A stretch of DNA of 64,000 nt from Semisulcospira habei (GCA_036245525.1 BTPG01000005.1:179720198-179784197), one strand, 5' to 3'; numbered from the stretch's first letter, positions 33,276-44,020 are shown. A program made the numbers and translations. Notes: generated from the letters alone by a model not told the origin.

Positions 33276-33486
33276 AGCTCATTCTACCCCAACACCGAAA
33301 TCATTAAATTTTTGCCGTTGTCCTCTCAAGACTGCATTGCAGTGCAGGACAAAGATCGACCATGATAGTTCAAGGGTGATGCCAGGATAGCAAGCGCCTA
33401 TGGGCGCCAAGCTATTCTGGCATCACCCTTGAACTATCATGGTCGATCCTTATCTTCCTGTGGTGTGTCTGGGGTAGAATGAGTTA
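33276..33486. mobile_element. A1 element
   Basis: TTTAGCTCATTCTACCCC / TGGGGTAGAATGAGTTA ends. Core GGTGATGCCAGGATAGC / GCTATTCTGGCATCACC, that is, the GATGCC/GGCATC subfamily. Confidence 0.8.
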
Positions 33487-33613
33487 CGTGTCTTGGGTTT
33501 ATCATGTATTGCGTCTGCACCCGATGCCGACATATATACGTACATTTAATGTGATATTTAGAAATCTACTTTACGTGTACATAGTGCAAACACAGATCTG
33601 TATGACGATTCTC

Positions 33614-33680
33614 AGCAAGACGCATAGATCCTCATGAGTCCCTGCAAATGCAGGGGCTCATGAGGATCTATGCGTCTTGC
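33614..33680. repeat. B core with paired CG change
   Basis: GCAAGACGCATAGATCC / GGATCTATGCGTCTTGC. GACGC instead of GAGGC is mirrored in the other arm. Confidence 0.8.
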
Positions 33681-33937
33681 AGCTGTTCGCCGTTTGATGC
33701 TGCAACTGCGTTTTGTGATACAGTACTAGTTCAACTCTGCTCTGCAAAGTGTCAAACGACAAGAATCATTTACCACGTGGACAGGGCACGCCTTGGGGAT
33801 AAAACCCAGATAGAAATCAAAATGTTAGTTTTCGCAACAAAACATTTTCTCTGTTATGAAACTATTTGCAGTGGCCTTGGGCCATCTATCTCCTCTTTGC
33901 GATTCATTTCCAACGTATTCATTCCTCCGTCATCGAT
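33681..33937. other. no gene or element recognised
   Basis: Short unassigned stretch. The frame crossing it begins inside a B core. Confidence 0.45.
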
Positions 33938-34004
33938 TGCCAAGAGACACAGATTTACATGCTCCCCTGCAGTCGCAGGGACTCATGAGAATCTATACAT
34001 TTTG
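33938..34004. repeat. degenerate B core
   Basis: CCAAGAGACACAGATTTAC / GAGAATCTATACATTTTGC around CCCCTGCAGTCGCAGGG. Confidence 0.6.
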
Positions 34005-34085
34005 CTGACTTAAAACAGTCCCGGCTGTCCCGCCTCGACTTGAGTGTGTTAGCCAGGATTCGCGCTTCAGGCAACCACGGACTCC

Positions 34086-34195
34086 CCCAGTGCGCAAAGG
34101 CAATCGGGCCGACTTCGGACGCCGTTGGCCCGCGCACGGCTGTGCGCGGGCCAACGGCGGCCGAATTCGGCCCTATGGCCTTTTGCTTATTGGGT
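34086..34195. mobile_element. D-family palindrome
   Basis: CCCAGTGCGCAAAGGC / GCCTTTTGCTTATTGGGT. The centre GTTGGCCCGCGCAC / GTGCGCGGGCCAAC carries TTGG/CCAA in both arms where other copies have TGGG/CCCA. Confidence 0.82.
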
Positions 34196-34546
34196 CACAA
34201 ACTATAATTTATTTGCTGGCCCATACGCCATGTGTTTCTTTAAGCGGGGGATTTTCTGTTATGAAAACATTTTTTTCCCCCGCAGTTGCTTTGGCGTTGT
34301 TATTTGCTGCTGGCGATTTCTTCCCAACACTGGCACATGATGCTCTTTTGAAGCACGTTTGTTCCCGTCGAGGGAATTGGAAAGTAAACGTGTTACAGGA
34401 TTTGGGCGGAATCAATAAGAAAATGGCATGCCGCCAGAAACGTTATTCAAAGTTATTCCAAACAAATTTACCGATAAATTACACCAAACGAGTTCTCAAT
34501 TGAATTTACGGGAAATTTCGGATTCAGTCAGGGTCCAAATCTGAGG

Positions 34547-34655
34547 TTAACCCTTTGGCTGTCAACTGTAGCGCTTTTTGTCGAGGTGGTGATTACGACA
34601 GGAATCGTGTTAGCGACACTAAAAAGCGCTCAGTACCGATAACCAAACGTTTTAC
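34547..34655. mobile_element. E element, first of a pair
   Basis: TTAACCCTTTGGCTGTC at the left, then GTAGCGCTTTTTGTCGAGG and AAAAAGCGCTCAGTACCGA. The right terminus runs into the next E copy. Confidence 0.7.
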
Positions 34656-34769
34656 CCTTTGGCTGTCGGTAGCGCATTTGGTCGCCGTGATTCCTACAGG
34701 ATGTCAGGGTGTTGCTATTCCTATAGGAATCACCGCGACCAAAAGCGCTCCCGACAGCCAAGGGGTTAA
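34651..34769. mobile_element. E element, second of a pair
   Basis: TTTACCCTTTGGCTGTCGG pairs with CCCGACAGCCAAGGGGTTAA, with TTCCTACAGG and CCTATAGGAA inside. Confidence 0.78.
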
Positions 34770-34987
34770 CACATTTAACACGCATAACGTTGGAAACTGA
34801 AAAGTTGGGATTTGTCCTCTGAAGAATAAGCGCGAGATAAGGATACAGATCGACTAATATAGTCCAAGGGTCGTGCCAGAATAGCTCGGCGCATGCAGGC
34901 GCCAAGCTATTCTGTCTCCGCCCTTGAACTATCATGGTCGACCCATCTTCTGGTGAAGTCAGTGTGCATCAGGGCTTGAAGGGGTTA
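34766..34987. mobile_element. A1-like element sharing TTAA with an E element
   Basis: Starts at the TTAA that ends the E copy. Core GGTCGTGCCAGAATAGC / GCTATTCTGTCTCCGCCC. Right end CAGGGCTTGAAGGGGTTA. Confidence 0.65.
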
Positions 34988-35159
34988 CAACCGGCGCCCT
35001 TTCACATTCGCAGTCACGCTTACCTCGCCATAGCACGAATCTGACCTTTCAGTCCACCAAAGCCGATGTGATTCCATTACTTTATAGCGGTAGTGCCACG
35101 CTGAAAACCTCGGTGACACTGACCCTCCTCCGTTTGAGGAAGCCGCACGCGCAGTAGTA

Positions 35160-35249
35160 TCTTCAAAAAAGGCCTAGATTCTCATCAGCCCCATAAAATC
35201 AAAGCAGGGGTTCATCAGTGACCGTCTATTAATCCATGCCTCTGAAGCG
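35160..35249. repeat. degenerate B core next to SINE2
   Basis: AAAAAGGCCTAGATTCTC and CCATGCCTCTGAAGC flank a long diverged loop. Confidence 0.4.
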
Positions 35250-35568
35250 GTTGGTTGGTTGGTTAGGTCGGGTTTAACGTCCACCGCACCGAGGTGATCA
35301 TGGACGGCCCTGACGGGCGAGTTTATGGGGGACAGGGAAATCTATTGCCTATGGAGTACGACCTGAACACTGATCAACTCAGGCGCACTCAAACTGTGCC
35401 ACTTTGATTTACCAGGACCTTTCAACGGACATGCTATTGAACAAATCCGTTTTTCCCCCTGGATTGTGAGTCCAGCTACCGGGGCCGGGACGAGATTCGA
35501 ACCCACGACCCGGCGATTCCCTTCACTCTCCTGCTCCGACGTTTAACCGCCTGAGCTATTTCGGACTC
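35250..35568 (-). mobile_element. SINE2, full length
   Basis: An 11-bp duplication CCTCTGAAGCG (35239-35249 and 35569-35579). Its 3' tail reads AACCAACCAACCAA on the minus strand. A box TAGCTCAGGCGGTTAA and B box GGTTCGAATC are intact. Confidence 0.9.
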
Positions 35569-35600
35569 CCTCTGAAGCGCTGACCAAGTAAGCCTTTACT

Positions 35601-35692
35601 GGTAAGCGAAGTAGGCGTAAATAGTTAAGCGGAGTAGGCGTAAATAGGTAAGCGGAGTAGGCGTAAATAGGTAAGCGAAGTAGGCGTAAGTA
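35601..35692 (+). repeat. 23-bp tandem repeat x4
   Basis: Unit GGTAAGCGAAGTAGGCGTAA plus ATA, with A/G and G/T variants. Confidence 0.9.
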
Positions 35693-35735
35693 GGCCTTCG
35701 GGCCGACGTCGGCCAGAGGACTTTTGCTAACTTGG
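35693..35735. repeat. D fragment
   Basis: CCTTCGGGCCGACGTCGGCC then AGGACTTTTGCTAACTTGG: a D right arm fused to the 23-bp array. Confidence 0.55.
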
Positions 35736-36068
35736 AGAGCTCTGACGTTATGCTATTCAGCGCTCCAAAGCCTCTGCGACGATGCTATCAAACGGACGGA
35801 GGCAATATTGTGCTGAGATCATGACTGAATTCTCAAGACTGACGTTTTTTTGCGCCGGGTTGCAAGAGCTGCCGAGACTGCGTCCCTGCTCATGCTGTTG
35901 CAGATGAAGGTTTCAGTCTCGGGCTGATTTGCATTACCAGGCTAGATGTATAACACAAATCCGAGAGTGTTGAGTCGAGCTCAAAATCAACCGTTCATGT
36001 CACGGTATCCAAGTCACTGCCGAGCAACCCACCGAGACAAAAACCGCTACACAGTGCCAACAGATTTT

Positions 36069-36612
36069 TTAACTCGTTCAGTGCCAAGAAAATGTGAACG
36101 CCATCCAACTGCAGGAGGTATAGACCCTCGTGAGCCCCCGCAAGTTGGGGGGGGGGGGGGGGGGGGCTCAAGAGGAGCTGTTCCCGGCTCTTGCTGACAC
36201 CACTTTGAATTCATGGTCCTTTAACGTATGCGGGTCTTTGACGTTTAAGTTACAATGATTCTCAGAACTCAGAACTCTCTGTTCGGTAGGTCAACGACCC
36301 ATTCGAATTGGGTGAGATTACACATCTGAAAACAACAACAACACACAAACAAGCAAATGACTAAACGAGAACGGAAACAATAACAAAATAGAAGAAGCGA
36401 TTTCGTCTTGGTATTGGTACAAGAAAGTTACAATAACAAAACAAAACAACAACACACAAACAAGCAAATGACTAAACGAGAACGGAAACAATAACAAAAT
36501 AGAAGAAGCGATTTCGTCTTGGTATTGGTACAAGAAAGTTACAATAACAAAACAAAACAAAACACACAAAAAAGTAAAGAAATCTGCGTCCATTGGCATT
36601 AAAGGGATTAAA
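36069..36612. mobile_element. B element with a G run and a nested repeat
   Basis: TTAACTCGTTCAGTGCC at the left and TGCGTCCATTGGCATTAAAGGG at about 36585-36606. About 20 G replace the loop (36147-36166), and a two-copy 111-bp repeat lies in the right flank. Confidence 0.65.
36341..36562 (+). repeat. 111-bp direct repeat x2
   Basis: Both copies run from ACACACAAACAAGC through GAAGAAGCGATTTCG to AAAGTTACAATAAC, with almost no difference. Confidence 0.9.
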
Positions 36613-36899
36613 CACTACCCACGGCCGCGTTCTTGAATAGTTTGGACAAATTTTATTTATTTATTTTTCTAAATTCCTTCAACGACCAAAAGCCAGAACC
36701 GTCCAAGAAATATGGATACTAATTGGTGACAGCAAGAATGGGCTTAAGTATCTTCGCAAAATGCCGACCTCTTCTACGCCTGTGATCTGAAGCATAGGAG
36801 GTTTTGGAGCGTTCCTACAACACTACTGTTCGTGACTAACTAGTCTTACTGCTGGACTCAGAAACAACACGCTAAGATCAACACATTTGTCAGTAATAA
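36613..36899. other. no gene; B-flank remnant
   Basis: CAACGACCAAAAGCCAG and CAAGAAATATGGATAC around 36680-36745 resemble the B outer flank. Otherwise unassigned. Confidence 0.4.
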
Positions 36900-36903
36900 T
36901 TAA

Positions 36904-37437
36904 GGCCACTATCCTTCGTCCGTTCGTGCCGTGCGACAGTGCGGGATGGTCGGCCGCCTGATCGGATGTCTGACGGGATGGAGCGCTCCACATTCCCGCA
37001 TTGCCTGACCCGCGGCCAACAGATGATACTCAAAGAACTTACTTTCAGGTTTAACTTGGTACATTATCAGGAACTGGGATTGTGTGGATTCCAGCACCCG
37101 ATTCCTCATTCGTTGGTCCTTGTACTGTTTCAGCGAACAGTCCCACAAAACACTATGCTCATGGTATAATTCAATCAGAGCCGATGTTTGCTTACGCGAA
37201 ATCACCGCCATCATTTTAGATCTGGGAAGGAAAGAAGATAGGGGTGTGCGCGAAACTCGCATTGTGATTGGTCATCTGATGCCAGCCGTCTGACTCTGCG
37301 GGATAAAAGTAGCGCCTGCCGAACTTCGTCCCTCAGCCCGCACGATCCGATCGTGACGTCGGAAATCTGACGGTTGCCCTGGAAACCCATCAGATCGTGC
37401 ACAGTCGTACGGCACGAACTGACGGTGGATCGTGGCC
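36904..37437. mobile_element. PIF/Harbinger-like non-autonomous element
   Basis: The ends GGCCACTATCC... and its inverted partner ...GGATCGTGGCC match at about 33 of 39 bases and are flanked by TTAA (36900-36903 and 37438-37441). The interior holds a minus-strand MADF fragment, which points to PIF/Harbinger, whose partner proteins carry Myb/MADF domains. No transposase is present. Confidence 0.65.
36909..37262 (-). pseudogene. truncated MADF-domain fragment
   Basis: A 117-codon frame with SALIELYHEHSVLWDCSLKQ and YKDQRMRNRV (about residues 27-57), matching the start of the MADF DNA-binding domain (LIelyk...LWd...Yk....R). The second half of the domain is missing, and the frame runs out into the element's own inverted terminus. 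A deletion derivative, not a gene. Confidence 0.55.
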
Positions 37438-37494
37438 TTAACCTGTCATGACTGACCTAGACTTGGTCCACTTTAGCCGAACAGCACCCATCTG

Positions 37495-37560
37495 CAAATG
37501 GCATAGATTTTCACGAGCCCCAGCTGATCGCGGCGACTCGTGCGAATCCATTCCTCTCGC
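37495..37560. repeat. degenerate B core
   Basis: GCAAATGGCATAGATTTTCACG / CGTGCGAATCCATTCCTCTCGC. CACGAG and CTCGTG are paired. Confidence 0.6.
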
Positions 37561-37732
37561 TGGCCGTTTGCGTGTGTGTCGCAAACCCGTAACTGCAGAG
37601 TTCACCACGACCCACGAATGATCAAGATTCGTTGGTTACCTGTCTGACCATTGACATTAATTAAGCTGCTTATTTCTATCGGTGAAGGGCAACTGTATGA
37701 CAACCGCAGAAATCACCCGTACTGAGGAATAA

Positions 37733-38072
37733 CAGTGAGGTTTTGTTTGCAACGAGCGGAGTTGCAACAACCAACCAGAGCAAAATCACGGCGGACAGAC
37801 AAGACTCCAAACGTCTCCAAGAGACATAGATCCTCATGAGCCCTCCGGGCTCATGAGGATCTATGTCTCTTGGAGATGTTTGAAGTGTTGACTATGCTTA
37901 TGGAGCAAGCGGGTTATAAGCCGTGATTTCTCTCTCAGAGGGCTCATGAGGATCTATGCGTCTGGGAGATGTTTGGAGTGTCGACTACGCTGATGGAACA
38001 AGCTGGATATCAGCCGTGATTTCGCTCTCGTTCGTTGTCGGTAGTCGTTCGTTGCAAACGAATCCTCACTAA
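37733..38072. mobile_element. C palindrome with duplicated right arm
   Basis: CCAAGAGACATAGATCC / GGATCTATGTCTCTTGG is perfect (GACAT/ATGTC paired). After TTCTCTCTCAGAG the right arm starts again at GGCTCATGAGGATC and runs to CAAACGAATCCTCAC. Confidence 0.75.
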
Positions 38073-38099
38073 TATCATTCAATGACGAGCAGCCCCTAT

Positions 38100-38100
38100 C

Positions 38101-38157
<57 letters not shown>

Positions 38158-38325
38158 CGTTATTATATAGGCGCTTTTTCTCAATTTTTGGGCAAATCGA
38201 CTCAAAGCGCCGCGAACTGAAACCCAACACGCACACTCACGTAACAGACACGGATTGACGCCATTTAAGACAAACACAGTACAAGACAGACGAAGGGCCA
38301 GTTCAGCTACTGAAGTTACAGAGAT
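38100..38325 (-). mobile_element. SINE1 3' half with (AAT)n tail
   Basis: (AAT)n at 38101-38155, then TATATAGGCGCTTTTTC, AAAGCGCCGCGAACTG and CACACTCACGTAACAG. The tRNA-like head is absent. Confidence 0.65.
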
Positions 38326-38352
38326 TTTTGATGACAAAAAGAATCTGCAATC

Positions 38353-38421
38353 TGCAAGAATCATAGATCTACATGAGCTCAAATAGCTTGATAGGGGCTG
38401 CAAGGATCCTTGCCTCTCGCT
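38353..38421. repeat. degenerate B core
   Basis: TGCAAGAATCATAGATC and GGATCCTTGCCTCTCGC. Confidence 0.45.
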
Positions 38422-39089
38422 GACAAATCTTGTATCCGTGTTTGGCCCCAGCCGTTGTAACCGTGTTAACTCACTGAAGGCAACCCGTATTAATTGATTG
38501 CATGCAAGTGACGTCACACAGCCAGCGTCGTTACGCGCGTCGTCTGCAGTCGGCCATTTTGTGCAGTAGACACATTGAACACCAGTAATAGCGAAGTAGA
38601 ACTCGGCGAAAGTGCGTCTGGACGCGCAATTCTCGGATGTGTTGATATGAAAGAGAAACAAAGATAATGTCCCCGAGGGTGTAACAGTGAGGGTTCCCCC
38701 CCCCCCCCCCCCCCCCCCCGTGCTGTCCGTTTAAGAGAAGCGGAAAGTTGAGCGAAGAACGAAGACGACAATCGAAAATATATCTGGCACTACAGGGTAA
38801 AAGTCGACAGCCTAGATGTACAATACGATTGTAAATTAAAACAGGTTTAACATAAAAAAAATGTTCTAGATAGAAAAGATGCATTAGAACATTTTCACAA
38901 ACTGCGACACGACACGCTATTTAAAAAAAAACAGAAAATTGTTGTTTAACCCTTCTACTGACCGCTCTACGGCATCGATTTATAGATAGATTGGTGAGGG
39001 AGTTTCGCCAACGCTTCATTTCGCAAAGAAACATCCTTATAAATAAAATAAAAAAGTATGGCAAAAGTTGAGAACACTGAATTGTTGTC
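38422..39089. other. no gene; poly-C run
   Basis: About 22 C at 38698-38719. No element is recognised. Confidence 0.5.
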
Positions 39090-39304
39090 TTAACTCCTTC
39101 TACCCCAGACACAACCACAGCAATATAAGGATCGACCATGATAGTTCAAGGGTGATGCCAGAATAGCTTGGCGCCTATGGGCGCCAAGCTATTCTGGCAT
39201 CACCCTTGAACTATCATGGTCGATCTGTGTCCTGCACTGCAATGCAGTCTTCAGAGGACAACGGCAACACTTAAGGATTTCGGTCTTGGGGTACAATGAG
39301 TTAA
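39090..39304. mobile_element. A1 element, full length, near-perfect
   Basis: TTAACTCCTTCTACCCC / GGGGTACAATGAGTTAA. The core pairs exactly over about 46 bases each side (GATCGACCATGATAG ... CTATCATGGTCGATC) with GATGCC/GGCATC. Confidence 0.88.
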
Positions 39305-39420
39305 AATAATGTCTAGGTGCCAGTGGAAAAGATAATCAGACGTGGACCGCAAAGGTTCTTCCATTGGGAATTCATGATGATTATTGTTAAGAAATAAAAG
39401 AAATACGTATGAAAGAATAA

Positions 39421-39508
39421 GATAGCCGGCCATTCTAAAGACCAGTACCACGAGCAGAAAAACAGATAGCCAGCCATTCTAAAGACCAGTACCACGAGCA
39501 GAAAAACA
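39421..39508 (+). repeat. 44-bp direct repeat x2
   Basis: GATAGCCGGCCATTCTAAAG ... GAGCAGAAAAACA is repeated with one G/A change. Confidence 0.85.
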
Positions 39509-39597
39509 AAACAAACAGCAAGAGCAACACCATAAATACTTAAAAATAAGTAAAAATTAAACACAAAATAAATAAATAATAAATAAACAAATTTCAC

Positions 39598-39690
39598 CGC
39601 GGGACAAGGAGTGAGGGTTGAACCCGCATCAGTGACGGCATCAGTCAAATCCTGCGTGTGATATAAGTCTGCGTGCAACACCTACTGAGC
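39598..39690 (-). repeat. tRNA-like head (SINE or pseudo-tRNA)
   Basis: Minus strand TAGCTCAGTAGGTG (A box) and GGGTTCAACCCTC (B box), with a long spacer. No clean cloverleaf. Probably a SINE head. Confidence 0.4.
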
Positions 39691-39879
39691 TAAGGGAAAA
39701 TGGGAATAAAGTGAGCTTATTATAATTATATGCAAATCACGCTGCTGTTAGTGTCTATCGGCTAACATCGCTTTAGACTGGTGTAATGATTTAGTGTCTG
39801 AGGACGGATTCCTTCATAACTGTGTACTCAGTACGTATTTTCCCTAAATCACTTGTTTTGTTGGAGTCACGGAGATCGC

Positions 39880-41751
39880 CTAGAAGATAGAAGTGAGGAA
39901 GCAGAAGAAAGCAGTTGTCAACAACAGTCGCACGAGAGCAGCCAAAGCAAGGGCACAGGAGGAAGCCAACCGCGAGGTGAAGAGGAGTATCAGGGCAGAC
40001 AAGAGGGCCTATACAGACAGCGTGGCAGCAGAGGCAGAAAAGACAGCAGGCAGCGGCAACATGAAACAGCTCTACGACATTATCAGAAGATTGTCGGGCA
40101 AGTATGGCCATACAGAAAGACCAGTAAAAGACAAGGAAGGCAAGCCTGTTGCAGACAGAGCAGACCAACTCGACAGATGGGCCGAGTATTTTGAAGAGTT
40201 ACTGAACAGACCCAGCCCACCCGACCCCCCCCCCCCCCCCAGACATCCAGCCAGCAGAGACCGACCTACCCATCAGCTGTGACAGACCCAGCCGGGAAGA
40301 GATCAGAAGAGCAGTGGCATTTTTGAAGAACGGCAAAGCAGCAGGGCCAGATGGCATCCCAGCGGAGTCTCTGAAAGCAGACCTAGAGACAACAGTAGAG
40401 ATGGAAAGATCTGGGAAGAGGAGGTGATGCCGGCTGACTGGAAGGAGGGGTACCTAATCAAGCTTCCCAAGAAAGGCGACCTCAGCAAGTGTTCCAACTA
40501 TAAAGGAATCACCTTGCTGTCAGTACCAGGAAAGGTCTTCAACAGGATCATCCTGGAGAGAATGAAGAGCTCCGTTGACCCCCAGCTGAGAGACCAGCAA
40601 GCAGGATTCAGGAAAAACCGATCATGTACAGACCAGATCGCCACTCTCGACATCAACTTTGTGGATTACGAGAAAAGCATTTGACCGAGAGACTCTGTGG
40701 AAACTCCTACGACACTACGGTGTACCCACAAAGCTCGTCCGCCTGATCAAGAGCAGCTACGATGGCATGACATGTCGCGTGATCCACAAAGGGGAGTTCA
40801 CCATGGAGCTCCTGGTCAGAACCGGTGTCAGGCAGGGGTGTCTGCTGTCTCCGTTCCTCTTCCTACTGGCCATAGACTGGGTCATGAAGAGGACCACAGA
40901 GCAGAGAAGAAGCGGAATACAGTGGACACTGTGGACACAGCTTGACGACCTCGATTTTGTCGATGACTTGGCATTACTGTCCCACACTCATCAACAAATG
41001 CAGGACAAGACCACGAGGCTTGCTGACATCTCGTCCCAAGTGGGCCTCACCATCCACAAACAGAAAACAAAGACAATGAGGCTGAACGCAACCAGGGAAG
41101 AACCAGTCTTGCTTGCTGCCACCCCGTTGGAGGAGGTGGAGTCTTTCACCTATCTCGGGAGCATCATAGACAAAAAAAAAAGGCGGCACTGATGCAGATG
41201 TCAGAGCACGAATCGGTAAAGCCAGAGCAGCCTTTCTCGAGTTGAAAAAAGTGTGGAGTTCCAGAGAGCTGTCACAACACACAAAAGTCCGGATTTTCAA
41301 CTCCAATGTAAAAGCAGTTCTCCTATATGGAGCAGAGACTTGGAGATTGACAAAAACCACTGTCAACAGAGTACAGATCTTCATAAACAGTTGCCTGAGA
41401 AGAATTTTGAAAATCCACTGGCCAGAGAAGATCAGCAACATCAGACTCTGGGAGAGAACAGAGCAGATAACAGCAGAGAATGAAATTGGGCGAAGAAGAT
41501 GGGGATGGATCGGTCACAGTCTGAGAAAGCCAGCTTCCAGTATCACTAGGCAGGCATTGTCATGGAATCCCCAGGGAAAGAGGAAAAGTGGTAGGCCGAG
41601 AAACTCCTGGCGTCGAGACCTCCAAGCAGACATCAAGAGAATAGGAACCACCTGGAGTAAAATCGAAGGAGAAACACAGGACAGGAGTCGCTGGAGGTCT
41701 CTCATCGACGGCCTATACCCGGGTAGGGGTGACAGGCGTAAGTAAGTAAGT
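39880..41751 (+). mobile_element. 5'-truncated LINE, reverse transcriptase region
   Basis: An 11-bp duplication ACGGAGATCGC (39869-39879 and 41752-41762) and a short AAGT tail mark a complete insertion. In order: KNGKAAGPDGIPAES, YKGITLLSVPGKVFNRI, QQAGFRKNRSCTDQI, VRQGCLLSPFLFLLAID, the FVDD catalytic motif (40956-40967), ESFTYLGSIID, LYGAETWRLTKT, RRRWGWIGHSLRKP and SWNPQGKRKSGRPRNSW. The frame breaks near the C run at 40226-40239, by a deletion near 40400, at AAAA near 40675 and at the A run near 41172. Dead non-LTR element; clade not assigned. Confidence 0.88.
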
Positions 41752-42058
41752 ACGGAGATCGCATCAGTTTCGCCGACATTAAATTCAAGGTGACCTCCGA
41801 TCTCTCCAACAATGCAGCGGTTGCAATTGTAGTTATTTAGTTCTTTGACGTCTTTATCTTATAAAAACCGTCCACGTTCACGATCGCAACTCTGCACCTA
41901 GGGCATCTCTGCTGCACAAATGGCGGCTGTAGCAGACGAACCCAGTTGCGCATCACGTGATCGTTTCGTCTTGCGTTCAATCAATAGCTGCCAAAGTGTC
42001 GTTTAGCGTTGTCCGCAGCCATTGATGCGGAGTGTCTTGAATGAGTTCAGGGGGAACC

Positions 42059-42260
42059 TTAACCCATTCAGCCCCACGGGTGTCTTTCCCAATTTTGGAA
42101 GTGTTACTTAACGACTATGTACCAGTGCAGGAGATGAATTTTCCATGATAATTCAAGGGTAGTGCCAGATTAGCTTGGCGCCAAGCTAATCTGGCATTAC
42201 CCTTGAATTATCATGGTAAATTTATCTCCTGTGGTCCGGCGTTGGGGTTAAATGGGTTAA
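42059..42260. mobile_element. A2 element, full length
   Basis: TTAACCCATTCAGCCCC / GGGGTTAAATGGGTTAA. Core GTAGTGCCAGATTAGC / GCTAATCTGGCATTACC joined at GGCGCC with no loop. Confidence 0.85.
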
Positions 42261-42501
42261 ATTTGAGCCTTTTTACAAAATCATTACCATGTGTGTTCGA
42301 ACAAGCACTTCAGTTTTGATCTGCAAAGATGGAGGGATAGCTGATACACGCTCATATTGCCAGGCATGATGGTATTTACGATTTGCTGTGGGAGTATATT
42401 GTTGAGCGTGCTTTATGAAGAAAGGAAACAGATCTGATCGCAAGGGTGGGTGTTTTTGCGTCGCAGCACCGGAGCCGGTTGCGACATACAGTGTGCGAAC
42501 G

Positions 42502-42577
42502 GTCACATGATCAGGCCGACGTCAGCCGTAGTGGGCCCGCGCACGACTGTCGGCCCGAGGATCATTGCTTAATGGGT
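42502..42577. repeat. D palindrome with right-centre deletion
   Basis: GTCACATGATCAGGCCGACG ... GTGGGCCCGCGCACGAC then CTGTCGGCCCGAGGATC. One inner arm is deleted. Confidence 0.6.
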
Positions 42578-42677
42578 TAGGGATCTAAACTGGATAAACA
42601 GGTTTAAAAAAAAAGAAGATCATAATTACTATCACATGCAAGACTCGAAATTTGAAATCTCGTGATAAGATTCTTAT

Positions 42678-42888
42678 AAGCCCTTGATTGCCGAGGAAAA
42701 GCGAACACGATCCAACCGCAAGAGACATAGATCCCCATGTACCCCCGCAGTTGCGGGGGTTCATGATTGTCTACGTCCCATGCTGAGACGAATTTGTATC
42801 CATGTTACTTGGACGGTTGTGGGTTTTGGCCGTTGAAAGAACACGTTTCAGAAATACAATATACGCACTGTGGCAGGGAAGGGGTTAA
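42678..42888. mobile_element. B element
   Basis: TAAGCCCTTGATTGCCGAGG / GGCAGGGAAGGGGTTAA. Core GCAAGAGACATAGATCC with a diverged right arm TGATTGTCTACGTCCC. Confidence 0.72.
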
Positions 42889-43136
42889 TATTATTCGTCC
42901 AGCTGTGAAATGGACACAAACTGATCCCCGTTATTGAACCTGTGAATGTTTAACTTCCACAAATAGATCTGATGGATTCTGAATATAAGACTGTATTTTT
43001 CTTTTCTGTGTCATGGAAAGTATGCTGGATACTTTGATCTTTTCCCAATGAAAATGGGATTACGAAATACAAATTGCAGCTGTGTAAATCCTATTCGGCA
43101 TTCGACATATCTAGGTCACATATCCCACCTCCCACG

Positions 43137-43458
43137 GGTGGTTGGTTGGTTACTTCGGGTTTAACGTCCACAGCACCGAGGTGATCATGGACGGCCCTGA
43201 CGAGTGGGTTATGGGGGACAGGGAAATCCGTATTGATTATGGAGTACGACCTGAACACTGATCAACTCAGGCGCTCTCCAACTGTGCCACTTTGATTTAC
43301 CAGGACCTTTCAACGGACATGCTATTGAACAAATCCGTTTTTTCCCCCTGGATTGTGAGTCCAGCTACCGGGGCCGGGACGGGATAGGAACCCACGACCC
43401 GGCGATTCCCTTCGCTCTCCTGCTCCGACGTTTAACCGCCTAAGCTATTTCGGACTCT
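43137..43458 (-). mobile_element. SINE2, full length
   Basis: A 12-bp duplication CCACCTCCCACG (43125-43136 and 43459-43470). The B box is mutated (GGGATAGGAACCC on the plus strand). Confidence 0.88.
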
Positions 43459-43489
43459 CCACCTCCCACGCAGCTTGCCCTCTCCTAAA

Positions 43490-43800
43490 TACCCCTCCCC
43501 ACCCCGCCCTAACCTTCCCACCCCCCCCCCCCCCCCCGAAAAAAAAAATAATACACCTTTAACCTGATTCGTTGGAGACCAGCCGATACGATTGGTAAAG
43601 TCGCACGCGACCACATTGTCACGCGCACGTGCCCCTGTTGCGCCAGCGGAAATAAACTCACATACGGCATGCCGCTCTTCCGGCAATCGACATTTACGTT
43701 TGTCTTAAAAGAAAAATACAAACAACAACAACAACAACAAAAAACAACAACAAAAAACCCAACAACAACAACAACAACAAAAAACACAACTTGTCGACGA
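43490..43800. repeat. C-rich and CAACAA low complexity
   Basis: About 17 C near 43521-43537 and long CAACAA tracts at 43718-43785. No gene. Confidence 0.75.
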
Positions 43801-44020
43801 CTCAATCACAAGCAAAAGGCATATAGGTCTTCATGAGACCCCGCACTTTGCGGGGGATTATGAGGATCTATGTTACTTGCAGATGGCTTGTTTCCATAGA
43901 GCAACACAGATGTCGTAAAACTTTTTGTCGGCGACTTAATCACCAGCAAGAGGCGTAGATCCTCATGAGTCCCCGCAAACTGCGGGGACTCATGAGGATC
44001 TACGCTTCTTGCAACTGGTT
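43790..44020 (+). repeat. tandemly duplicated B core
   Basis: Two hairpins (about 43812-43881 and 43946-44012), each preceded by TTGTCGRCGACTYAATCAC and followed by a TGGYTTRTTTC segment. The duplicated unit is about 131 bases. The second hairpin has GCGTAG/CTACGC and GAGTCC/GGACTC in both arms. Confidence 0.75.

Noticed and set aside
34261..34503. 80-codon frame starting MKTFFSPAVALALLFAAG, resembling a signal peptide
   Set aside because: No cysteine pattern, family match, promoter or conserved neighbour. It sits between repeats and the composition could arise by chance. RNA-seq would decide.
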